Shown: positions 24,501 through 32,904 of the stretch, piece after piece
How positions within the stretch are numbered: position 1 is the stretch's first letter
How the letters are laid out: every line of letters starts with the position of its first letter
Assembly (NCBI GenBank): GCA_902776945.1
Contig: CACYSH010000036.1
Coordinates: 1-35,256 of the forward strand
DNA from: an uncultured Ruminococcus sp.
Lineage (GTDB): Bacteria; Bacillota; Clostridia; Oscillospirales; Ruminococcaceae
Reading direction: 5' to 3'
Length of the DNA stretch: 35,256 nucleotides
Program-made: the position numbers and the translations under genes
Notes under the pieces: model-generated
The model's database searches: none
What the model saw: only the letters and a program-made list of their open reading frames with translations
What the model was told of the DNA's origin: nothing

Positions 24501-24629
24501 TTCTGCGACCTGCTGGACGGCGAGCTTATCATGGATACCCCCGGCGGCGCCGTCAAAAAATCGAAAATATACTCTGTTAAAGAACTGACGGAGCTTGCAA
24601 ATAAAAAACTGGAGGAATTAGGATCATGA
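21534..24629 (+). CDS. Transmembrane Ser/Thr kinase with C-lobe insert and propeller-like ectodomain
   Basis: 1031 aa, GTG start overlapping the previous stop; ATG at 21543 is an alternative. Kinase motifs: glycine loop GTGGGGEVY (18-26), VVLK lysine K40, catalytic loop HSDIKPAN (136-143), DFN in place of DFG (156-158), SPEH (177-180). Between that and helix F (DIYSLGATLY, from 299) lies an insert of about 110 residues rich in Pro and charged residues (185-294). One membrane helix at about 380-398. The 630-residue C-terminal part has repeated beta-strand units (LSQDGKTGACMCAGKLEIFS and similar), as in WD40/PQQ-type propellers. Key catalytic residues D138, N143 and D156 are present. Likely a receptor kinase; it shares no close sequence with the kinase at 333. 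Confidence 0.9.
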   Translation: MTCMGFLDSTVQLKSALGTGGGGEVYLAYHKRLDMDVVLKVDKRDTDTPAEILRREVDVLKELHNDYIPQVYDYIVEGGNVVTVMEYIVGESLDRPLERGETFPQAQVIKWAKEILNALAYLHSPTHGEAQKGYVHSDIKPANIMRRPNGDISLIDFNIALAIGEASFVGLSPGYASPEHYGLDYSDPRKIPDIPAADVTPPPPPEKEASPHTTVLSDMPGVPDPGQQRGYDRYSRMNRMTRLTRDITPQPMPETENIVREQTPFGEDPAMTLGRITAKAENANVKKNFRKVTPDRRSDIYSLGATLYHLLSGEKPAQHAVDVIPLSAERFSKPLCDVINKAMRPNPDERFQTAEEMLAALDNLRSDDIRTKKLRKAKKLSAAVCSAILAAGLAVTFVGGRRIHNTNSALMNAEYSHNALEEGDVKKAVALALDGLPKTNPITNPVYRAAPLKVLTDALGVYELADSYKNAGVVKLPSPPLTVRLSQDGKTGACMCAGKLEIFSAENGSISAELDADPASVSEAEFIDNGKLVFAGADGLTCCDTSGKILWTGAPATAIAVSGDGRRVLAVYKDESSAALYDAATGKAIIPEMNFGSEHQAVDNVLNLDRNLLELNEDGSMMAMSFESNYVLLADLNTGNSVSLSPGSEYDYYFGGFAGDSLVLSFSRGSESDFTVIDCRETMRRYPETVTPFGIKNNRDGGIYIKVYGGKSYLSHRNIISLLDTGTGDSQVLVDSDGIIEAFDADGRHIISTDGSSINVHTAEGVSLFSAEGCTLRGLCAVRNNCAVYGNRDMSELKILRYEPDSSNTVAVCPTGYRHSYTKLTADKKYVVQYSVEGFRALDTDGNIVCEGTMPDPEKVYDMQFRRNEKGSYIEVLHKDGSVVCYDPLTGKASEEDAREKPVPAQEKITEYRSEKYLFEAPFTGNITVRDAKSGKKLREIEQEGYLTDMMFFGDISVMQFVKVGSDQLSEHYGVILDKNLNETARVPYFCDLLDGELIMDTPGGAVKKSKIYSVKELTELANKKLEELGS

Positions 24630-25837
24630 AGATGTCAGGAAAACGTCTGCTCTGCGCGGCTGTCGCATTTGTGACGGTATTTGCGAATACGGGAGCATTT
24701 GCCGCAACAGCGCTGACCTCGGGGCAGACCTGCGGTCATTATGACGCTCTCATAGACGGCAATAACATCGGCGCGAAGCCCCTGCGCTACAATAACGAAA
24801 AAGAATATCTGCTGTTTACCGGATTACAGTATAATAACGGGAACGGCGTGACAGAAGCTGTTTGCTATAACTTAAACGCCGACAGCATCTACCGCGAGGG
24901 CTATCAGACCCTGCTCACCGCAGAGGAACTGACCGAAGAACAGCTCAGAGTGGTGATACCGGAATATGAGACCACCGTTGAGGGAGCCACGGCGGATATA
25001 GCCAACAGCACCGATTTCAACGGCATGGACATGGTAGAGGGCAGCGGTACGATAGACTGTACCCTTTACGCCGGCGAAAGCGGATACACCGGCTTTAGAG
25101 ACTATCACCTGAATATCGTTCCGAGAAACGGCGGCGTGCAGGGCATTTATGTGGCAAATCCCGACAACAGAACGATCCGCTTTGACGACGAGGACTACGG
25201 CGAGGAATATACCATTGCGCTATACAACACCGGTTCGGACGAGATCACGGGCATAACAGCCGAACTCTCCGGCGCTAAGGGCGTTAAGATAGCGGACGAT
25301 TCCGAAATAAACGGCGGGGCGGCAAGCGTTTCGCCCTACATCGCGGCTGACGGCTCGGTAAACGATGCCCCCGGCGTGAAGCTCGTTCCCGACGGAAACG
25401 GCGTCGATATCGGCGGTATGCTGACGATATACAAGGACGGCGAACCGCTCTATTCTATCGTGCTTGACGGCGAAAACTTAAGCGCTACCGAGGAAAAACA
25501 AAGCGCCGGCGCTCCCTTTGCATGGACTGCCGCCGACGAGACCGACATCATACTCGACGACGCGATAAAGTGGGTGCCCTACGGCTACACCCTTGATTTC
25601 GGCGACTGGGAGGTAGCGGAGGAAAGCATAACCGTCACCGGTCTTGACGACGACGGCTTCACCTACGACGCGGGAAGGCACGCGATATTCGGCGTGCCGC
25701 AGGAGACCGGCGTTATAAAATTCGACGTAACGGTAACGGGCGAGCCCACTCCGTTAGACCTTGACGATCCCGACTATACCGGGAGAGACAAAAAGACTTT
25801 CCATCTGACGATAAACGTTCTCGACAACACCGAATAG
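24626..25837 (+). CDS. Secreted protein, N-terminal part of a split surface protein
   Basis: 403 aa. The ATG overlaps the kinase stop (ATGA); a second ATG lies two codons later. A signal peptide is clear: KR, then LLCAAVAFVTVFANTGAFA, with likely cleavage after AFA near residue 27. The rest is beta-rich and acidic, with Ig-like or cadherin-like segments toward the end (VIKFDVTVTG...). It has no membrane anchor. The reading frame that continues after its TAG, shifted by -1, is open for 1.5 kb and ends in a membrane anchor, so this is probably the front part of one protein of about 900 aa. Co-transcribed with the kinase; could be its ligand-binding partner or target. Confidence 0.85.
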   Translation: MKMSGKRLLCAAVAFVTVFANTGAFAATALTSGQTCGHYDALIDGNNIGAKPLRYNNEKEYLLFTGLQYNNGNGVTEAVCYNLNADSIYREGYQTLLTAEELTEEQLRVVIPEYETTVEGATADIANSTDFNGMDMVEGSGTIDCTLYAGESGYTGFRDYHLNIVPRNGGVQGIYVANPDNRTIRFDDEDYGEEYTIALYNTGSDEITGITAELSGAKGVKIADDSEINGGAASVSPYIAADGSVNDAPGVKLVPDGNGVDIGGMLTIYKDGEPLYSIVLDGENLSATEEKQSAGAPFAWTAADETDIILDDAIKWVPYGYTLDFGDWEVAEESITVTGLDDDGFTYDAGRHAIFGVPQETGVIKFDVTVTGEPTPLDLDDPDYTGRDKKTFHLTINVLDNTE

Positions 25838-26148
25838 GCGTTGAGGAATGGGAGCATCATTTTGTTAAAACTTATCATACTTACGGAAACGTAAGCGATC
25901 GTCCGAAAACAAGCTTCATTCCCACCAATTACGACAAGCCCAATAAGACCTCTTCAAACACCAATGTTTCCGCCGGTTCTTTTGCTTCGGGCGGGTCACC
26001 TGTTGCCGCAACATCGGCTCCCCCTTCCGCCGAAGAATACAGCGAATCGCAGAACGCAGGTTCGATAGTAGCCTCCGGCACCTGCGGCGAGAACGCCACA
26101 TGGAAGCTCGATGAGGATGGTATCCTCACCGTAAGCGGCACGGGCGCA

Positions 26149-27327
26149 ATGACCAATTACACTAGCGAAAACCTTGCTCCGTGGATAGAGCTTGACGTAA
26201 CAAAGTTCGTCGTTGAGGACGGCATCACAAGTATAGGCTCGAATGTTTTCTGCGTTCCGAACGCCGCCTATATCTCTCTTGAAAGCGTAGAAATGGCTGA
26301 CAGCGTTACTTCTATCGGCATAAACGCCTTTATCTACTGTCTCGAACTGAAAGACGTCAAGTTCTCCAAAAACCTTAAAACAATCGGTCACATGGCGTTT
26401 ACCGACTGTGACAGCCTTACAACGCTTGATTTCCCCGAGGGCTTGGAGACCATTCAGGATCGTACTTTCGCATTCTGCAACAACCTTTCGAGCGTGAACT
26501 TCCCCGACAGCCTTAAAAAGATCGGACACGGCGCGTTCATGAGCTGCCCGAACCTCAAATCGGTAACTGTACCCGAAGACACGACCATCACAGACATGAA
26601 CTTCGGCGTGCTTTACAACAACATGACCGATTATATCGAGGGTCAGAACATGACAAAAGTCGAGGGCTTCACCGTTTACGGAACAAATGATTCCGACGCG
26701 CAGAGATACGCCGACGAATACGGCTTCAATTTTGTCGGAGGCGCAGGCAATACCGGCGATTCCTCAACAACCGGCGAAGGTCATTACCTTGACGACGCTA
26801 TCGACGTGACCAACGAGGAATTTATCTCGCACGGCAACTTCGACGAGTTCACCGACCTTTATTTAAACGGCAAAAAACTCGTGCGCGGCGTTGATTACGA
26901 AGCAAGCGCGGGCAGCACGGTCGATGATATCTTAGCCAATACCCTCCGGACAAACTTTAACGCGGGTACCAACACACTGTCCGCGACGTTCTGGGGCAAA
27001 GAAGATGGTAAGCTGTACACCTCCTCGCAGAACATCTTCGTCAAGAAGGAAACGACCTCTTTAAGTTCCCGAAATGTCGAAAACAATGTCGAAAAGCTGA
27101 CTCTCAGCAAAAAGCTGTCCGGTATTACAGGCGGCAATCCGTCGCAGACAAGCTCCGGCAGCGACACCCCCGCGCCCGCACCCGAAAATAAAATCGATCC
27201 CAACAATGATAAAAACGAACATACCGGAAGCACCGCAAGAAACGCACTCTCTGTGCTGCTGCTTCTCGGTGCAGGCACGGCTTTCATCTTCACAAAGAGA
27301 AAGCGCGAAAACGAGGAAGCTGAATAA
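26149..27327 (+). CDS. LRR-containing cell-surface protein part with C-terminal membrane anchor
   Basis: 392 aa from the first available start (ATG 26149). That start is doubtful: the frame is open back to 25765 without any ATG, GTG or TTG, and the upstream codons read as real protein (SGTCGENATWKLDEDGIL, the usual lead-in to BspA-type repeats). No signal peptide or RBS. The content is about five LRR_5 repeats (26210-26600), a beta-domain (HYLDDAIDVTNEEFISHG onward), a Pro/Ser linker, and a C-terminal hydrophobic helix with a basic tail (ALSVLLLLGAGTAFIFTKRKR) that looks like a wall-sorting or membrane anchor, without an LPxTG match. Probably the rear part of the protein starting at 24626, separated by a frameshift near 25835. 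Confidence 0.75.
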   Translation: MTNYTSENLAPWIELDVTKFVVEDGITSIGSNVFCVPNAAYISLESVEMADSVTSIGINAFIYCLELKDVKFSKNLKTIGHMAFTDCDSLTTLDFPEGLETIQDRTFAFCNNLSSVNFPDSLKKIGHGAFMSCPNLKSVTVPEDTTITDMNFGVLYNNMTDYIEGQNMTKVEGFTVYGTNDSDAQRYADEYGFNFVGGAGNTGDSSTTGEGHYLDDAIDVTNEEFISHGNFDEFTDLYLNGKKLVRGVDYEASAGSTVDDILANTLRTNFNAGTNTLSATFWGKEDGKLYTSSQNIFVKKETTSLSSRNVENNVEKLTLSKKLSGITGGNPSQTSSGSDTPAPAPENKIDPNNDKNEHTGSTARNALSVLLLLGAGTAFIFTKRKRENEEAE

Positions 27328-27382
27328 TAATATCAGCCCTCCCGAAAACAGGTTTTAGATCTGTCTGTTAAATACAGAAATA

Positions 27383-27420
27383 AAAGACCGGTCAGCTTAC
27401 AAAAAGCTGCCGGTCTTTTT
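27383..27420 (+). terminator. Rho-independent terminator of second kinase operon
   Basis: Stem AAAGACCGG plus CAGCTT pairs with AAGCTG plus CCGGTCTTT (one bulged T, five-base loop), followed by five T. It lies 56 bases after the stop of the surface-protein gene. Confidence 0.9.
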
Positions 27421-28077
27421 GGCGTGCCGTATGCCTGTTAATTATTCGGGTGACGAAGCGGGAGCGATGATGCTCTGTTAATGATGCTGCATATCGCTGA
27501 TGACTGCGGTTTTAATGCTGACCGCACCACAGGCAGCCGTCAGCAAACACAGAACAACACAGAAGACACAAAGGAACATTCGTATGTAGCTTAAATCAAT
27601 CTCTATCCATACTTCGGTCAACAAAAGCCTCGCCTAAATCTTATATCCCGACAAGACCGAAACCGTCAAATCCTCCGCATCAAAAAGCCAAACAGCCGGG
27701 TAAATAATCCCCGGCTGCATATCATATACTTGAATTGATTTTTCCGCTTTTCTTTGCATCCATATAGATTTTCTTGAACTCGGCTCTGCTGTTAGAGCCA
27801 AACATGATCGGATACGGCGTTGATTATGGCATTGAAAAGAGTACCATAATGGATATACGACATACACTGTTTGGTCGAATCAGCGTCCGTTTACAAGTAC
27901 AGACACGGACTCCGTATATACCACAGGCGCTATTACCTTGCAGCTGAAATCGAGCATGACCGAGTTCGAAAGCCTATTCGCAAACGGAACATATCAGACC
28001 TGTCTGCTTTCGACGAGGGTAAAAGGCACCTCCTTGTGTTATGATACCTTTATCATAGCACAAAAAGCCCCGGCAAT

Positions 28078-28310
28078 CTACATGAACTCGTACTGTTTCC
28101 ATTCACCCACATTTACGACCACCCTGACAAAATATCTTAGCGTTTCCGATGTGGAATTGATACCGTAATTTGTCACGATGCTCGGGTGTTCAAGTTTCAG
28201 CCTTCTGACGGTTGCGGCACCGAATACTAAAAATCCTTTTACCCAGCGGCAGATTCGGGCAGCTGTGTGGTCGTCAACATAGTCATTCAGTGCATCATAT
28301 AGCAAGCACT
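28078..28310 (-). pseudogene. 3' fragment of an unrecognised gene
   Basis: About 77 codons of protein-like sequence (LLYDALNDYVDDHTAARICR, then WVKGFLVFG and a tail ending YEFM) end in a stop at 28078. Upstream of about 28310 on the minus strand the frame turns into unlikely sequence, so the 5' part is missing. Family not recognised. Confidence 0.35.
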
Positions 28311-28409
28311 TATCGTGAAATATCAGTCGAGGATTATATTGCGAAGCTGGAGGAGGAAGAAAGGCAACGCAGAGAAAATGAGGCGAAGAAGCACAGGAAA
28401 AAGCTGTAA
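28310..28409 (+). pseudogene. 3' fragment coding a basic Lys/Glu/Arg tail
   Basis: The frame reads YREISVEDYIAKLEEEERQR then a lysine/arginine-rich end and TAA at 28409. This helical, highly charged tail resembles the C-termini of mobilisation proteins, but the match is only by character. No start or body is present, so it is a remnant. Confidence 0.35.
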
Positions 28410-28414
28410 ATGCG

Positions 28415-28445
28415 AAAAAGGGGGGGCAGGCGGAACTGTCCCCTT
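28415..28445 (-). terminator. Probable terminator after MBL hydrolase gene
   Basis: On the minus strand AAAGGGGACAG, loop TTCCGC, CTGCCCC and more C, then TTTTT. The stem has one bulged base. It lies 24 bases past the hydrolase stop. The GGGGACAGTTCCGCC core looks like a repeat that may occur elsewhere in such genomes. Confidence 0.5.
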
Positions 28446-28468
28446 TCATTTAATCGATAAGTGTTCGG

Positions 28469-29125
28469 CTAAAAATATAGAAGATAATCATTTATAACAG
28501 GAAGAGCTTTTTCAAACCGCAAAGGCAGCCCGTGTCCGCAGGCTAACCATTCGGGCGAGTGCCTGATTATACGTTCAAGCGACCTCCGCATCAGCTTCGG
28601 GCTTACCACGTGAGGGGTGATGTCGGGACGCTTCCACAGCGCGGTGAAAGCATCGCCGCAATAAAGAACATCGCTGCACATTACGCCGACCGAGCCGTAT
28701 GTGTGTCCCGGCAGCGGGATAATATCCGCATCTATACCGAGATCACGAAGCAGACCTCGTTCTTTACTGCCTAAATATATATCCGCGTCATAATGCAGGC
28801 TGTTGAACAGAAAGCCGTTCACCCACTGAGTGTAATTTCTGAATCGGTATTTCGGCATGGTAGGCTTTACCCTCTGAGAAAGATAATTCTGCCGCAGAGT
28901 TTTATCACGCTCGTTCAGCAGTATCTTCTTTCCCTCTTTTTGAAGCTTGGCGGCGTTCCAATCGTGATCGGCGTGTGCGTGAGTGAGCAGAACATATCTT
29001 ACATCATATTTTTGAAGCCATTGTTTCAGACCACGCCACACCTGAGGCATACCCGTATCTATCAATAGATCGCCGCGTCTGCCTTTAATCACATAGTAGG
29101 TTACTCGTATCCATACGATCCACAC
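28469..29125 (-). CDS. MBL-fold metallo-hydrolase
   Basis: 218 aa from a GTG at 29125. Metal-binding motifs: LLIDTGMP near 25, THAHADHD (HxHxDH, 48-55), GHTYGSVGV, YCGDAF, and GHGLP near the end. This is a complete metallo-beta-lactamase-type active site. Such proteins range from glyoxalase II to lactonases; the substrate cannot be told here. The N-terminus looks short: VTYYVIKGRRGDLLIDTG normally follows another 10-20 residues, and only eight more codons are open upstream before a stop, with no good RBS. It may have lost its original start in the rearranged surroundings. Confidence 0.82.
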   Translation of the reverse strand: MWIVWIRVTYYVIKGRRGDLLIDTGMPQVWRGLKQWLQKYDVRYVLLTHAHADHDWNAAKLQKEGKKILLNERDKTLRQNYLSQRVKPTMPKYRFRNYTQWVNGFLFNSLHYDADIYLGSKERGLLRDLGIDADIIPLPGHTYGSVGVMCSDVLYCGDAFTALWKRPDITPHVVSPKLMRRSLERIIRHSPEWLACGHGLPLRFEKALPVINDYLLYF

Positions 29126-29228
29126 GGGAACATACGGTGCAATTGCTTATATCTGCAACCCAGACAAGACCGCAGACCACCGTCTTAGCTACGCACGACT
29201 AAATGTTGTTAGCAACTTGTGCGTATCT

Positions 29229-29480
29229 TCTCCATGTGGAGCATCAGAACAGTTTAGGAACATCAGGCAGACAGTCGGCACAGGGCGAAGCCGAAGCGAG
29301 TGCCAGCACATAATACAGAGCTTTGCCCCCGGAGAGGTCACTCCCGAACGGGCTTTGCTTATCGGACAGGAGCTTTGCAAGGCACTTTTTAATGATGAAT
29401 ACCAGTATGTTTTAGCCGTCCATGTAGACCACTCCCATGTGCATAATCACATCATCGTGAACAATGTGAATTTCTATATA
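29229..29480 (+). pseudogene. Fragment of a MOBP-type relaxase
   Basis: The frame contains QHIIQSFAPGEVTPERALLI and HVDHSHVHNHIIVNNVNF, the three-histidine motif (HxDxxHxHxH) of conjugative relaxases such as MobP/MobA. Both the N-terminal tyrosine region and everything after NNVNF are missing. From about 29480 the sequence belongs to the truncated regulator on the other strand. A decayed integrative or conjugative element is the likely source. Confidence 0.75.
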
Positions 29481-29661
29481 CATTATCCATTTTATCCGAA
29501 ACGATCTTGTTATTTGTTGAGAACCGCACATCTCTGATACCCGTCAGACATATCGTGTCATAGCCGAGTGAACTTGCCTTTGTGTAAATGCCGTTGAGCA
29601 GTTCATAATCAAGCGGATCGAATATCTCCGAGATCATAACAGCAATACGTCCGTTTACCAT
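29452..29661 (-). pseudogene. 5' fragment of a periplasmic-binding-type AraC regulator
   Basis: Starts at an ATG (29661) with AAGGGG upstream. It reads VNGRIAVMISEIFDPLDYEL and SSLGYDTICLTGI, clearly related to the start of the regulator at 32905 (GRIGVIVAHLINNLDVEFVE, YGYDTVLISGV). It is cut after about 55 codons where the relaxase fragment begins. So it is a truncated paralogue of that regulator, lying downstream of the mannanase gene. Confidence 0.65.
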
Positions 29662-29774
29662 TACATATCGTCCCCTTATCCTGAAAGACCGTAATATTAA
29701 GACTTTCATATATTATATCACAATTTTACCGATCAGGCAATATCTTTTTTGGGGGTATGTCGGTATCTGTTTAT

Positions 29775-29812
29775 AAAAACAACAGTTCTCCGAAAGGAAC
29801 TGCCGTTTTTTT
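29775..29812 (-). terminator. Terminator of the mannanase gene, possibly two-way
   Basis: Stem CAGTTC (29783-29788) with GAACTG (29797-29802). On the minus strand it is followed by TTGTTTTTATAA, and on the plus strand by a run of seven T. It lies about 30 bases past the mannanase stop. Confidence 0.7.
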
Positions 29813-29841
29813 ACGTTTTTTGTTTTGTATTATAAAGCCGA

Positions 29842-32607
29842 TCACTTAACAGTGACAGTAACAGCGTTCTTGAGAGCGTTGGAAATATCCCATTTGCCGT
29901 TGACTTTGGCGGCTATTGCAACTTTATAGGTCTTGCCGGGTGTCAGACCTTTCGGAGTTGTGTAGGAAGTTGCAGAAGCGGAAATGGTCTGTGTCTGCAC
30001 TCTCCACTTGCCTGCAAGATAAACTGCGATACCGTAGTTCTGAGCATTATCAACTGTGTCCCACGTAAATCTGATCTGGTGATACTGAGAACTGTAACTT
30101 ACCTTGATATTATCGGGATAAGTTTTGTCCGAAGATTGAGAGTTTGTGTATACATTTGCATACATTGTCTCTGCCCAGAGCTTTCTCATTGCTTCATAGC
30201 CGTCGGAACTCGGGTGTACACCATCGCCGCCGAGCAATTCAGTGTGTTCTCTGAAAAATTTATCAAAATCGGGACCATGAACAAGTTTGCTGCCGTACTC
30301 CTGATAGAGTTTGTCGATCATAGCGTTGTAGTAACCTGTGTTTGAACCAACGTCCTTATTGGTCGAATATGGTATCTTAGGCAGAACAGGTGTTTTGCCT
30401 TTTGCAATAACAGCATCTATCATGTACTTGACATTTTCATAATACTTCTGCGCATTGTTCGGATTGCCCCACGCATCATTCGTGCCGTAAGCTATGCTCA
30501 CATATTTGGCTGGGGAGTCACTGAGCCATTCATCTATCGCATTTCTGCCGTCAGAACTTACAGTACCGCCGATACCGCCGTTCTGCTGTACGGGATAATA
30601 TGCAGGGTCGATACGGTTCACAAACTCCGCATAGCCTGTACCGTAGCAGTTTGCCATGCTTCCCGCAGTTATCGAATCGCCGAAGAATATCCAGCTGTCG
30701 GATACACCGTCAGAAGCGTCATGCACATCAAAATTCAGTCTTATGCTCTTTCCGTCAGGATTTTTTACATTCAGTCTGATCCAGTTATAGTACTGCATAT
30801 TGATATAATGCTGACGGGAACTGTAATGGTTATTGCTGACTGCTGCGGCAGTTACCCAGCCGTCTTTCGGATATGAACCGCCTGCCGCCGAATTGAGTTC
30901 TATCGTGTAATCAACAGGCTCGTTGCTTTTGCTGACGTAATTGCCGATGTTATCAAATGTGCCTGTGTTGTACCATGCCGCAAGCACATTTTTTCTCTGA
31001 GACACTGGAACACCTGAAAGATCATATGCAAGATAAGCCGAGCCGCTTGCAGACCATTCGGTATAATAGTAGCTGTCATTTCCGTCAGATGCCTTGCCTG
31101 CACTTGCATAAGCAGGGACATTGCGGCTGATGATGTTATTCGGATGACCGGAGGAGTATACAACAGGTGTCTCGGGCAGTTCAGTCTGAGGGTCATCGGT
31201 ATTTTCCGATGTATAATTATATACATCGGGCAGCTCATCAAGTGTCAGCACATAATCGCTGTTATATACATAATTAACATACGAAGAAGTGTTGACCGCA
31301 TGGTTATCTATGAATGAAGTGTGCCATGTCATGAACCAGAGCCAGTCAGCATCTTCCGCTGTCAGCTTGTTGGGGTCTGGGATAGGTCCGTTCTCGTGCA
31401 GGCAGACAGGTTTATTGCCGATGAGTGCAGTTTTCTGATATATGCCAACAAGCGAGTCAGTGTTGTCCACATAAGTATCAGCGCCGATAATGTCGACATA
31501 AGCATCACCCGGATACCAGCCGTCATTGACATCGCCGCAATAGCCGAGATTCCAGATAAGATTGTCAAGACCCCAGTAATTCGTGTATCGGTCATACATG
31601 AACCGCCAGAGTTTCTTGAAGTTCTCAGCTCCGCCTTTGCCCCACCAGAACCACTTGCCGTCAAATTCGTGGAAAGGTCGCCAGATAACAGGAATACCTT
31701 CCTGCTTTAATTCCAGCAGTGCTTTTGCACCCTTGTCCATGCCTGCGACAAGCTTATTGTACTCGTTCGTTCCGGGAGTAAGCGCCTTGTTCCAGTCAAG
31801 GTCATCTGCAAGTGCCTCAGAGTGACTTCCGCTGAAATCACTTCCGCAATGCCAGCATATAGTCACGATGCCGCCTTTCTGATACCATGCTTTTGCACGG
31901 CGGTTGCAGCCTGAAAAATCATCGCCCATATAATCCAGTCCACGCAGAGCAGGGTATCTTCCGCTTGCGTTTTTGATTATGTCTAACTCATAGTTCTCAC
32001 TGCCCATCCATGTGGATTCCTGCTGACCTGAGATAATATGTTTTCCGTAATTATCGCACAAGAAACTGTAAAGCGACTTTGCCTGAGCGGAAGCGTTCGG
32101 ATTTGAGAGTGTTGTATTTATGCTTTCCGAGGATGTTCCTATCGCTTCTATTGTCAGACTGTCAAGATAAGTCCAGCCCCATGAACCCTGAATGGTGATC
32201 TTGTTTTCGCCTTTTTTCAGATAGGCAGAAGTGCTGACTTCCGCAAAGGAATCCTTTTTTGTGTAGCCGCACAGTATCTGTCCGATATTCGTGCCGTTGA
32301 CAAGGACGTTCTGATATTTGCCGCCCTCGTCATATGGCTGACTGTACCGCAGTGTCTGCTTATACATACCTGCGCTCGCAACGTTGACCGAGATAGTGAC
32401 GGAATCGCCTGCATCTTTCAGGTCGACCGCTTTGCCGCCGCTTGCACCTGTCATTGATACGACTTTTGTTGTGTTTTCTCCTGCATCATAGATAGTCCCG
32501 TTTTCAAGTTCGTAGACGTTTCCTGCCGCAGCCGCCTGCATAGGTAACTGCGAAAGTGTTCCTGTCGCTATTGCGGCGATGATCGCCGATGAAATGATCC
32601 GTTTCAT
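29842..32607 (-). CDS. Secreted CBM35-GH26 beta-mannanase with SGNH esterase domain
   Basis: 921 aa from ATG 32607 (GAGGT eight bases before); the frame is open another 41 codons upstream, but that part overlaps the promoter. Signal peptide at 1-27 (LSQLPMQAAAA). Residues 30-158 are a CBM35-like domain. Residues 175-445 are GH26: WRPFHEFDG (acid/base E314) and HENGPIPD (nucleophile E405). A linker and jelly-roll-like domain follow (480-635), then a GDSL/SGNH esterase (FGDSITAG with S645, GGIGG, YGTND 707-711, DGVHPSSDG), and a fibronectin III-like end (about 845-921). No dockerin or anchor seen. It would cut acetylated mannan backbone and remove acetyl groups. A divergent regulator gene lies next to it. 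Confidence 0.92.
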   Translation of the reverse strand: MKRIISSAIIAAIATGTLSQLPMQAAAAGNVYELENGTIYDAGENTTKVVSMTGASGGKAVDLKDAGDSVTISVNVASAGMYKQTLRYSQPYDEGGKYQNVLVNGTNIGQILCGYTKKDSFAEVSTSAYLKKGENKITIQGSWGWTYLDSLTIEAIGTSSESINTTLSNPNASAQAKSLYSFLCDNYGKHIISGQQESTWMGSENYELDIIKNASGRYPALRGLDYMGDDFSGCNRRAKAWYQKGGIVTICWHCGSDFSGSHSEALADDLDWNKALTPGTNEYNKLVAGMDKGAKALLELKQEGIPVIWRPFHEFDGKWFWWGKGGAENFKKLWRFMYDRYTNYWGLDNLIWNLGYCGDVNDGWYPGDAYVDIIGADTYVDNTDSLVGIYQKTALIGNKPVCLHENGPIPDPNKLTAEDADWLWFMTWHTSFIDNHAVNTSSYVNYVYNSDYVLTLDELPDVYNYTSENTDDPQTELPETPVVYSSGHPNNIISRNVPAYASAGKASDGNDSYYYTEWSASGSAYLAYDLSGVPVSQRKNVLAAWYNTGTFDNIGNYVSKSNEPVDYTIELNSAAGGSYPKDGWVTAAAVSNNHYSSRQHYINMQYYNWIRLNVKNPDGKSIRLNFDVHDASDGVSDSWIFFGDSITAGSMANCYGTGYAEFVNRIDPAYYPVQQNGGIGGTVSSDGRNAIDEWLSDSPAKYVSIAYGTNDAWGNPNNAQKYYENVKYMIDAVIAKGKTPVLPKIPYSTNKDVGSNTGYYNAMIDKLYQEYGSKLVHGPDFDKFFREHTELLGGDGVHPSSDGYEAMRKLWAETMYANVYTNSQSSDKTYPDNIKVSYSSQYHQIRFTWDTVDNAQNYGIAVYLAGKWRVQTQTISASATSYTTPKGLTPGKTYKVAIAAKVNGKWDISNALKNAVTVTVK

Positions 32608-32652
32608 GTTGATTACCTCTCTGAGTATACATTTGGAGTACTTGTACTTATC

Positions 32653-32681
32653 ATTATATAGCATTATCCTCAAAAAAGAAA
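32653..32681 (-). promoter_or_regulatory. Promoter of mannanase gene, weak -35
   Basis: On the minus strand TATAAT (32658-32653) with a poor -35 (TTTCTT) at 17-base spacing. A weak -35 with a perfect -10 fits activator-dependent control. The palindrome AGTACTTGTACT (32637-32648) lies just downstream of the expected start site and may be an operator. Confidence 0.5.
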
Positions 32682-32737
32682 TGATTTTTCGCACCAAAAA
32701 ATATGCGTTTCGCCCCAAAGAGTTATCCATGTATATA

Positions 32738-32766
32738 TTGACATGAGAGCGATAAATGTGTATAAT
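32738..32766 (+). promoter_or_regulatory. Promoter of the divergent regulator gene
   Basis: TTGACA (32738-32743), 17-base spacer, TATAAT (32761-32766): perfect consensus. A leader of about 130 bases follows, holding a small GGGC/GCCC hairpin near 32796. It is back to back with the mannanase promoter. Confidence 0.8.
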
Positions 32767-32904
32767 TATAGCAATACAAGGAAAACGACCGCAGTTGGGC
32801 TGTCGCCCTGCAAGGGAGTTTGACGCAGTAATGTGGAATTTTATCCGAAAGATTTGTGTTGATATTTTCTTTGATTGCTATAAGATAAACGTGAGGTGGT
32901 CGCT

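Larger units (their letters stand above)
27421..28468. other. Scar region of broken gene pieces, no intact gene
   Basis: About 1 kb without an intact gene. Recognisable pieces are short tails of coding sequence: minus-strand 27722-27805 (MFGSNSRAEFKKIYMDAKKS, then about seven more residues and a stop; one extra base seems to separate it from an upstream INAVSD stretch), minus-strand 28078-28310, and plus-strand 28310-28409. A 37-codon plus-strand frame at 27482-27595 is polar and unrecognised. The mosaic suggests repeated insertion and deletion. Confidence 0.6.

Noticed and set aside
25830-25850. Programmed -1 ribosomal frameshift site
   Set aside because: No X-XXY-YYZ slippery sequence or clear downstream pseudoknot was seen, so mutation or sequencing error is the simpler reading.
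32608-32730. Upstream extension of the mannanase frame by 41 codons
   Set aside because: It would cover the promoter, and the inner ATG has a good RBS and is followed at once by a signal peptide.
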